Shown here: piece by piece, positions 22,604 to 32,700 of the stretch
How the letters are laid out: every line of letters starts with the position of its first letter
Position numbering within the stretch: position 1 is the stretch's first letter
IMG/VR virus record: IMGVR_UViG_3300021090_000051
Span: 1-43,993 of that record
Length of the DNA stretch: 43,993 bases
Source of the DNA: a virus
Reading direction: 5' to 3' (one strand)
The notes under the pieces: model-generated
What the model was told of the DNA's origin: nothing
The model's input: the letters and a program-made list of their open reading frames with translations, nothing else
Database searches by the model: none
Position numbers and translations under genes: made by a program

Positions 22604-23770
22604 ATGGCGGATTTCAGGAGCGCGGTGGTTCAGGGTGGTCTCGGTCTTCAGGCGGCGGAGGACTACACCGAGCAGCAGGCGCAACGCACGCATGCCCAGC
22701 GGGCGCGTGAGTATGGCGTCAAGGTCATGGAATCGGAGGGACGCCGGCGCGAGGCGGCCGACAAGCTCATCGACAAGGACACCGCCATCAAGCAGCTTCG
22801 TCAAGATATCGAGAGCAACGAACTCACCTTCCAGCAGGCGACGCAGGGTTCCGAGCAGACGATCCGGCGCTCGGATATCGAGCACCGGGGGCGGCTGCAG
22901 CCCGGTGCGCAGCGCCTTGAAACTATCCAGCAGGGCGTGGCGACCGGCGCCGCCGAGGCGCAACAGAAGCTCCAGCCGGGGCAGGTAGCGATCGCTGGCG
23001 AAACGCAGAACATACAACTCCAGACGCTTGCGGAACAGCAAACCGGGAACCTGTGGGCGATGCTCACGGTGGGCGACAAGAAGGGCACCCTGGAGCTGCT
23101 GAACAGTAGCAAGATCCTCTACCCGGGCCGGAAGTTCACCGATATCCAAAGCGGCGTCGTTCCGGTGCGTGGTGCCGATGGGCAACCTTTGGTTGAGAAC
23201 GGCCAGCCTGTGACGGAGCGTGTGTTGCGGCTCGTGTCGGCTGAGGGTGGGCGGGATGAGTTCGTGCCGGTGAAGCAGCTCGAAGCGAACGCACAGAAGC
23301 ACGGCACCCGCTACGAGAAGGTCGGCAACAACCTCGTCAAGATCGACCGCACCGGGAAGATCACGCCGGCCTATGAGCAGGACCAGTACGTGCCCGTCCC
23401 GGAAGGCGGTTCCGTGGTCAGTCGTCACACCGGTTTCCCGCCGGCTGCTGGCGGCGTCAATCCGCCAAGCCCGCGCCCGCCAGGAAGTGATCGCTTGACC
23501 GGGCGCATCGACGAGCGTGTCGGACGAGGCAAGGGTGTTGTCGATCGCTACTTCGGCATCAGCGAGTTCTCTGGGCTCAATCCGAATAATCAGCCGAAGT
23601 ACAGCAAGATCATCGAGCGCATGGGCGTGAAGGTGCGCGGCGGCCAGGACCCTGAAGCCGCGGCAACTGCGGCGATCAACGAAGTGAACCACGAGGAAGC
23701 GGCGCTTGCCGCCGCCGGGAAGCCTGGTGGAGCTGCCGCGTACTCGGGGCCCGCGCCCTGGCGCCGGTAG
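22604..23770 (+). CDS. Probable internal virion protein
   Basis: A 388-residue protein. Residues 1-150 form long Gln/Glu/Ala helices (TEQQAQRTHAQRAREYGVK), the middle is a beta-containing domain (FTDIQSGVVPVRGADGQPLVENGQPVTERVLRLVSAEGG), and the C-terminal 120 residues are Pro/Gly-rich. It lies between the ejection-like protein and the giant polyvalent gene, and starts behind GGGAGGG with 12 nt spacing to the preceding stop. Likely packaged in the virion with the giant protein; no known family. Confidence 0.6.
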   Translation: MADFRSAVVQGGLGLQAAEDYTEQQAQRTHAQRAREYGVKVMESEGRRREAADKLIDKDTAIKQLRQDIESNELTFQQATQGSEQTIRRSDIEHRGRLQPGAQRLETIQQGVATGAAEAQQKLQPGQVAIAGETQNIQLQTLAEQQTGNLWAMLTVGDKKGTLELLNSSKILYPGRKFTDIQSGVVPVRGADGQPLVENGQPVTERVLRLVSAEGGRDEFVPVKQLEANAQKHGTRYEKVGNNLVKIDRTGKITPAYEQDQYVPVPEGGSVVSRHTGFPPAAGGVNPPSPRPPGSDRLTGRIDERVGRGKGVVDRYFGISEFSGLNPNNQPKYSKIIERMGVKVRGGQDPEAAATAAINEVNHEEAALAAAGKPGGAAAYSGPAPWRR

Positions 23771-23773
23771 CCG

Positions 23774-26700
23774 ATGGATCAATTCACGCCGAGCAATGTC
23801 CCCCCGGAAAAGCAATATCTCCTGAATCCCGCGGGGCCGACCCCGGGCTCGATTGCCGCGCGTAGCGGCCTTGGGCCACTCGGCTCGGAAGCCGCGCTCC
23901 GGCCGGCGGTCTCCTTCAGTGAAGGAGAACGCGGGCAGATCGAGGCCTCCGAGCGTCAGCCCGGCAGTCTCGCCGCTCTCGACCTCGAGATATCGAGGAC
24001 CACGAATCCCGCTACGCTCGCCCTGTTGAACCAGGAGCGGGCGCGTCTTGCTACTCCCGTCATCTCCCAGAAGCCCCCAAGCTGGCAGGAAGTGCTTGAA
24101 ATGCCGGAGATGCAGGGGCTCGACTTCGACCAGCGCGAAGAAGCCCGCAATCAGTATTTCCTCGAAGCAGTCTCCCCCACTGTCCCGACCGAGCAGATGA
24201 CTGCGGCACGCGCCGCGTTCGATGCCGACACCAAGCCGAGTGCACTCAACCGCGCCGTCAATGCCATCGGTGACGTGATCCGCGGCGCTGGCATCAGGGT
24301 TTTTGGTGAGATCGGCAAGCCGGTCGACGTCACGAAGCCCGCCCTCCCGTTGTCGCATCCCAATAGTTTCACGCCCATCCCGACGCGCAAGCCCGAATTG
24401 GCAATGACGCCGGTGCCACTAGTGCCCGCGGTGGCGGTTTCATCGGAAGGATGGAGAGCCGCCGAACTTGCGCGTCAGGGTATCAATCGGGGGCTTCTCA
24501 CAGGCACAGAAGGCCCGGCGACGCCGGTCACGCTTGTACCTCGTGCAGAGCAGGACTTCCCCGGGCAGGGGGTGCGCGACATGTTCGCTCAAGCCGCGCA
24601 GGTGCGCGCGAACGAAAACAAGGTCACCAACATCCTCGGCTCCGGTTTCATGCGCGGCACCGAGCAAATTCTCTCCGGTTGGAAAAACGCGATCCCCGTG
24701 GTCGTCAATACGGTGGCGGAGGCGATTGACCGTCCGCACCTTGCCGCCTCCGGCAAGCCGAGCGGGATCGGACGTATGGATGTTACCGGCGCGCCGTTCA
24801 TCCCCGGCATGGAGTCCTACCCGCCCCCGGCGGTGGCTCAAAAGAAGTGGGACGATTTGATCGGCGTGGACGAGCACGCAGTTTGGCTTGGCTCTCATGT
24901 CTCGGAGCAGATGCCGCAGATGGTCGGCTTTCTCTCGGCTGCCTCCATCCCGCGGGTCGCGAATGCTTACCTCATCGCGATGGGCGCGAGCTCGGCCGGC
25001 CAGCAATACCAGCAGACCGCCGGGAAGGGGCTCGATTCGCAGGCGCGGCTCGCCGACGCATGGGTGAACGGCACCGTCGAGGCGTTGTTCGAGAAGCTCC
25101 CGCTGGAGGTCTGGATCAAGCTCCATAAGTGGGTGAAGGGCATGCCAGCGGAGCAGGCCGCGACCGCGCTTGGGAAGATGCTGGCGGCGGCTGGAGTCAC
25201 CGTCAGGGGTGTGGCTGCGGTAGGGGGCCAGGCGGCGGTGGAAGGCTCGCAAGAGGCGTTGACGCAGATCGCGCAGAACCTCTCGCAACGCTACATCGCC
25301 GGCGATAAGAGCGTGAACTGGAACGACAACGTGAAGGAGGCCGGCATCATCGGTGCCGCTGCGGGAGGCATCATGGGTGCGCCGCACGTGGTAGCGGCAT
25401 CCTCGATGCGGCGACCGGCTTCTCAATCCGCGCCTGAGGTCGGAAAACCGGAAGTCGGCGTCCCTGAACCGCTCGGCGAGGCACCCACGACTGTCGCGGA
25501 AATGCTCGGAAAAACGCCCGCGCAGACCGTGAAAACGCCCGCGGCGGCGCCAAATATCGGAAAAACACCCGCAGAACCGGAAAAGCCACAGGAACGCCTG
25601 GCCACCGTCAATCGGCTGCTCTCCGAGCTTTCTGGCTCAATCCAGCGGGCGCGTGAGCCTGGAGCGGAGGAATCGCGCCGGGCGCAGCTTCCCTACCTTG
25701 AGCAGCGCGGTGGCGAGTTGATCGCCGAGCGTGCCCGGCTTGAGAAGGAAATCAACCCGGACGTCGATATCGGGCGCCTTCAGCGCCAGAACCGCGACCG
25801 CGGGCGAGCGGCGTCGGTGGCGCAGATGCAGTCCATCGCCAACAGCCCGGACTACGACCGCTTGGCGACGGCGCCCATTCCCGATGTTGGTTCCCCGATG
25901 GTGTCCGTTGTCAACAATGAGGCGACGATCGCGCCAGGAGACTACGGCAAGTCGGCAACTACCACGCTGGCCGATGGCACGAAGATGCCGGTGCGCTACG
26001 CGGTGGTCGAGGCCTCCGACGTGATCGCCTCGCATGACGTCGAGGGAACCGAGAACAAGGCTTACTTCGGGAAACCGAAGGCGGGCACGGTGGTCGCGCT
26101 CACGAACGGTCGGGTGGCGGGGCTTCAGGCGGCTTATCAGCGCGGCAAGGCGTCGGGGTATCTTGAGCGGCTCGTCGCGGATCCCGAGCATGGGGTAAGC
26201 GCGGACGCCATTCGCGCCAAGAAGCAGCCGATGCTGGTGCGCGTCTATGACGACACCTTCAACCAATTGCCCCGCCTCGCCCAGCTCTCCAACACCGGCG
26301 GCAGCGCGCAGTTCTCCGACGTGGAGAAGGCCCGCAACGACGCCGCGGCGCTCGAATCGCTGGACGGCTTCGCGCCGAGCGAATCCGGTGACGTGACTGC
26401 CGCCTCGAATCTCCCGTTTGCCCGCCGCTTCATTCAGACCGTGGTGCCGGAGAACGAGCGCGCCGAGATGCTGACCGCGCGCGGCGAACTCTCCCAGGCC
26501 GGGGCGAAGCGCATCCGCGCAGCCGCGTTCACGAAAGCCTATGGCGGCGGCGATATCCTGATTCGGATGGTCGAGAGCACGGACGACAACGTGCGGAGCA
26601 TCACGGCGGGGCTGATGCGCGCGGCGCCGGCGGTGGCGAAGCTCCGCGATAAGGTTGCGGCGAAGGCGCTCCATGACCTCGATATCACGCCGGAGCTGGT

Positions 26701-29700
26701 GCGGGCGATCGAGGAGTTCTCGCGGCTGCGGGATGAGGGCACCAGCGTTGGCGCCTGGCTCGCGCAGGCCGATATCTTCGGTGAAGGCATCCCACCCGAG
26801 GTCGTGGAGTTGCTCGGCTTCCTTGAGGACAACGCCCGGTCGCCGCGCCGGATCGCGGAGTTTATGGAGCGTTACCTGCAAGCGGCGGAGTCCCTCGGCA
26901 CCCCGCTGCAGGGCACGATCTTTGAGCGGGCGGCGCCGCGCAAGGCCGGCGTCGTGCGCGCGATCAGAAAGGAGATGGGCAATGAGCGTGAAACAGGACT
27001 ACGTGAAGGAGCGCAACCGCCTGCTGCGGCTGCCGGGCGCGGAGCGGAAGCAGACACGCGAGCGGGCGCGGAGCCGGTTCCCGGGGCTGGTGGCGCTCGC
27101 GCAGAAGGCGGCGCAGCCGCGCTCAAGGAAGATGCTGGCGAAGGCGCTGCAGTAGATCAGGCGGCGCACGAAGCCGCGACGAGCCCCGAGAATGCGCTGC
27201 CCGAGCCGACCAAGGAACAGAAGGAAGCCGGCAACTACCAGAAGGGGCACATCAAGATCGGCGGGCTCGAAATCTCCATCGAGAATCCAGCGGGCTCGGT
27301 ACGATCCGGCGAGACCCGCCACGGTGACAAGTGGCAGGTCACGATGAAGGCGCACTACGGCTACGTCCTCGACACCGAGGGCACCGATGGTGACCACGTC
27401 GATGTCTTCGTGAAGGAAGGCACGCTAGAAGACTGGAACGGCACCGTGTTCGTCGTGAACCAGAACAACGCTGCCGGCAAGATGGACGAGCACAAAGCCA
27501 TGATCGGCTACGACTCGCTCGAGGAGGCGCGCGCGGCCTATCTCGAAAACTACACGAAGGGATGGGAGTCCCGCATCCGCTCAATCGCTGAGCTTCCGCT
27601 GGATCAGTTCAAGTCCTGGGCGACGGACGAGACCGACACCGGCCCGAAGGGCGGCGAACTCGTGGTCGATGAGTTGCGGCAGGAACTTGATGATGTGCTA
27701 GCTGATCTCGGCGCGTGGGTGGACAAGAACGTGGTGCCGAAGGCAGCGATGCTACCGGCAGAAGCGCAGGAGAACCTGATCCCGATTCTCTCGCGGCTGT
27801 TCACGGTGGCGATCAAGAAGGGCTACCGGGACTTCGCGGCGGCGAGCAAGTTCGTGATGGGCGAGATCCGCAAGAAGGCGGCGGAGCTTGCCGACTTGAT
27901 CAACGAATCGCTGCTACGCCGCGCCTACGCGCAGGCCGGCGGCAAGGAGACCGCAGATGCCGAAACAGTACGAAGCGATCAGGGACCGGTTGGTGGGGGA
28001 AGGCGTGCCGCTGAAGCAGGCGAAGACGCGCGCGGCGCGAATCTACAACGCGAAGCGGAAGCGCGGCCGGCCGCCGGTGACGCGCTACCACGGGGCGAGT
28101 ATGGCGAGGCGCGGGATCAGGTAAACCAGATCCCGCGTGCGGAACATCTCTCGGAGGACGAGCGCACGGTTGAAACGCGCTTCCGCGATTGGGTGTGGGG
28201 AAACCTCGACGAGGCCGTAGCGGAATACCGCCGTCGGTTCGGAACCATCATCAGCACAGACGACGCCCGAGAACTCTCGCCGGACTACGCAGCCTCGAAG
28301 GAATCGCGGAGCCAGTTCTCCCGCGCGGTGCACGAGCCAGCACGTTTCCTTGCGAAGCAGGTCTATGAGCGGATGCTGAAGGAGCCGGCCCCGAAGGGGA
28401 AACCCGATCTCGTTGTCTTCACCGCCGGTGGCACCGGCGCCGGCAAGACAAGCAGCATCCGTGACGTGCCATGGCTGAAGGCGATCGCGCAGGGTGCACA
28501 GATGGTGTACGACACCAACATGAGCAGCGAGCGGTCAGCGGCCGAAAAAATTGATCAGGCGCTCGCGGCTGGCAACCAGGTCACCGTAATCTATTCCTAC
28601 CGCGATCCGGTTGATGCCTTGGTGAACGGGGCGCTGCCGCGCGCCATAAAGCGGGGGCGGACAATCACGCTCGCCGCGCACATCGAAACCCACGGCGGAT
28701 CGCTGGAAACCCTGCCGAAATTGTACCGTCGCTATCGGGGGGATTTGGGAGTGGATTTCCGCTTTGTTGACAACAGCTTGGGAAAGGGTCAAATCCGCGA
28801 AATTACCCTTGAAGAATTGGCGGAAAAACCCCATAATATCAATGAGGAATCGTTGTATGAAGCCCTCCGTGCAGAACGCGAAGCTGGCCGAATCTCGGAA
28901 ACCGTCTTCCGGGCAACCCTCGGTGACGATCGGCGAGGCCGTCCCGGGGTTCAAAGAGGCGCTCGAAATCTCGAAGAATCGCAAGGTGAGCCCGGAGCTG
29001 AAGGCGCAGTCCGACAAGCTGGTGAAGGCGGCGGTGAGGAACCTCAACTACAACTCGGTGCGGGACAATCCCGAGGTCCGGTAGAGGCTGAACATGAACG
29101 ACCACAGCCTCTTGAACGCCCCGAACGTCCTGAAGCCAGCGACCGTGAAGGCCGTGCTGCGCGAGAGCCTGCGGGTGCAGGGGATAGCCGACAGATGGGC
29201 CTCGGGTTCGCCGAAGAAGGTGAAGGCGATGGAGGCGGCCGGGACGTTGCTGCCGCGGCTGAAGGAGCAGGCGGACATGGAGAACGAGGCGATCTCGAAC
29301 GCCCGAGTGGGCGGCGCGATGAGCGACGTGCCGGACAGCGAGATACTGCAGTTGCGGGATATACCGGCCCTGCCCTAGCAGTCCACACCAACTACACCAT
29401 CACCGCCGATGACGACCTGGGCGGTGGCGGCGCCAAGACCAAAACCAAGCAGAACCTTGCCGCCATCCGGCTGGTGAAGCAGCTCGCGAAAGACGAGCGG
29501 CTCGCCACATCGGAGGAGCAGCACGTCCTCGTCAAGTACGTTGGATGGGGCGGGCTGAAGTCCGTGTTCGACGAAGGCAACGCGGAGTGGGCGAAGGAAC
29601 GCGCCGAACTGAAGGAACTGCTCGCGCCCAAGGAATTTGAGGCGGCGCGCCGCTCGGTGCTGGATGCCCACTACACGAGCGAGACCGTGGTGCAGGGCAT

Positions 29701-32700
29701 CTACTCGGCGCTCAATCGCATGGGCTTCACCGGCGGGCGCGTGCTCGAGCCCGCTATGGGCACCGGGCACTTTTTCGGGCTGATGGAGCCCGGCGTCTCC
29801 TCGCGCAGCCAGTTGATCGGGGTGGAACTCGACCCCCTCACCGGCATGATCGCAAGACAGCTCTACCAGCGGGCCGACATCAAGGCGCCGCGGGGCTTTC
29901 AGGAAGTCAATGTGCCGGCCGGCTACTTCGATGCGGTCGTCGGCAATCCCCCCTTCGGCAGCCAGACGATACCGGACGAGACCGACAGCGAGTTGCCGAC
30001 GCTCTCGATTCACAACTTCTTCTTCGCCAAATCGGTCAAGAGCCTGCGCCCGGGCGGGCTGCTTGCGATGGTGGTGTCGCACTATTTCATGGACGCCCGC
30101 ACCTCGGAGGCCCGGGCGTGGATCGCGAAGCGGGCCGAGCTCGTGGGCGCGATCCGGCTGCCGAACACGGCTTTCCTCAAGAACGCGAATACCGAGGTCA
30201 CCACCGATATCGTGTTCCTGCGCCGCTTAACGGAGGAGGACGCCAAGGCGCGCAAGGCCCCGGCATGGCTCAAGGTGGGCGAAGTCACCGACGAGGAGAC
30301 CAAGCAGCCGATCCCGCTCAACCAGTACTTCATCGAGAACCCCGACATGATGCTTGGCCGGATGACGCTCGGGGGCACGATGTACGGAGCGAAACTCGAA
30401 GCGACCCTCGAAGCGAACAAGGGCGAGAAGCTGGAGGAAGCGATCGCAGAGGCGGTGAAGAAACTGCCCGCCGCAATCTATCAGCCGACTGAGCGCACGG
30501 TCGCAGAGATAACCGAGCCCACCGAATTGGTGCCGAATACCGTGAAGGTGGGTGGATTCTTTGTGCTGCCGGATAGCCGGATTGCGCGGCGGGCCCCGGA
30601 CGTGATGGACAAGCGCCAGCACGAGGTCTACGAGATCCCGAACGAGCGTGCCGGGGCGCGCATCCGCGGCATGATTCGCGTCAGGGATGCCCTGCGCAAG
30701 CTCATGCGGGCCGAGATGGTGGGCGATGACGACGTGACGCTTCGCTACCTGCGCTCGGAATTGAACCGCCTCTACGACGGCTACGTGAAGAAGAATGGCT
30801 ACATCAACAACATCGGCAATCGCCGAGCCTTCCAAGACGACCCCGATCTTCCGCTCATTGAGGGGCTGGAGCGCGACTACGATCCTGGGGTATCGAAAGA
30901 CGTGGCCGCGCGGAAGAAAATGGGCATCACAGAGGAGCCCGGAGAGGGCGGCACGGCGCTCTCGCGCAACTTCCAGACCGACACGCCCGAGTTCAAGCGG
31001 TGGTTCGGTGACTCGAAGGTGGTGGACGACGAGGGCAAGCCGCTGGTGGTGTATCACGGTTCTGAAACGGGTGGCAGGTTCAAGGTATTCAAACCGACGA
31101 AAACGCTTTTGGGGAACAATGCAATTTTTCTGACTGATGACAAGGGAACGGCCGCCGGATACGGCAGGGTGATGCCGTTGTATGCCACGATTAAAAAACC
31201 GCTTGTCGTGGACGCCGAGGGGGAGACCTGGGGGGAGTTTGGTTCGCTCCACCCGTTAATCGACGAAGCGGTTGATGGCGAGCACGATGGAGTTATTGTA
31301 AAAAACATTCAAGATACCTCTAGCGAAGATGGGGGTGGAGCAGAATCGACGGTTTACGTCGCCTTCCGCCCCGAGCAGATCAAGTCCGCCACCGGCAACC
31401 GTGGCACGTTCAGTCCCGAGAGTGCCGATATCCGGTACTCAAGGGGGATGGCTGGCGCCGGCGGCATGGCGTTGAAGGACGTGAACGCGGTCGCCAACAT
31501 CTTCCGTGGCCGGCTGAAGGGTCTGCCGCCGCTGCATGTGCTGGAGACCGTGGCGAAGGCCCCGGAGGCCCTCAAGCGCGATATCAGGGCATTGGGCGGT
31601 GAGCGCGACACCGCGGGGGCCTGGCACAACGGCGAGGTCTATCTGTTCGCCGAGAACCTGCGGAACCCCGAGCACGCGGCTTGGGTGATCTTGCATGAGG
31701 GCACCCACCATGGGCTGCGCGGGATGTGGGGGCGATCACTTGACCCGCTGCTCATGAACCTCTACCTGAGAAACAAGTCGCTGCGCCAAGCTGCGGAGGA
31801 GCAGCGCGTCAGGAATCGGAAGCTCTCCGTCGTTCAGGCAACCGAGGAGGCGCTCGCCAACATGGGCGCGGACAACATTCCGCAATCGGTGTGGGCGCAG
31901 ATCGTCGCATGGGTCAAACGTGCGCTGCGCGGCATGGGCGTACGTCTGCGCCTCACGGACGCAGATGTGCGGGATCTCGTCGCCCGGGCCCTGCGCTACG
32001 TGAAGAACCCGCAAGACAAGACGCATCTGATGAGCGGCACGGCGCTACACCCGAGTTGGCAGAGCGAAGCGGAGTTGCCCCGCAGCGCCGGCGACAAGGT
32101 GACGGTCTATCGGCTCGGCTATAAGGGCGAGACCAGCCCGGCCGGGAAGTGGGTCGGCACCGCTGAGCGCGTTGCCCGGCACCTGGGCCAATATGACGAT
32201 CTGCTGGCGCAGTCCGGCGACACCCTCTACGCCTACGAGCTGCCGCGCGAGCAGGCCCGCTTCCTGATGCCGAATAAGGTAATCCCGAGCCTGAAGGGAA
32301 CCGAGCAGAAGCTGCCGGAGAAGGTTGACGCCATGCTCGTCGCCGCGAAGCCACTGGCGCCGCTCTACGAGGCCGGTGATATCACCGGGGGCGCGATCGA
32401 GGCATACCTCGGCGCCGAGCGCGGGACCACGGCGCTCTCGCGCACCGTGGGTCAACCTGCGATGCCGAAGGGCCGCGGGACCCTCAACCATCCGGCGGTG
32501 CGTAGCGGCTACCGGACGTGGGCGAAGAAGACGATCGACACCCTCGATTCGTGGCTGGAGCCCATCGGCAAGCTGCCGGAGAAAGAGCGTTACCTCGTCG
32601 AGCGGTACAAGACGCTCGGGCGCATCGCGAAGGCGGACGAGCTCGCCGGCTACATCCGCAAGGCGTTCGTGGGCTCCACCGCCGAGGACAAGCAGGCGGT

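Noticed and set aside
22343-24358. 671-codon reverse-strand open frame across the ejection and giant genes
   Set aside because: It runs antiparallel to three forward genes with good starts; composition (Arg/Leu/His-rich) is typical of antisense reading of high-GC coding DNA, and no domain is visible.
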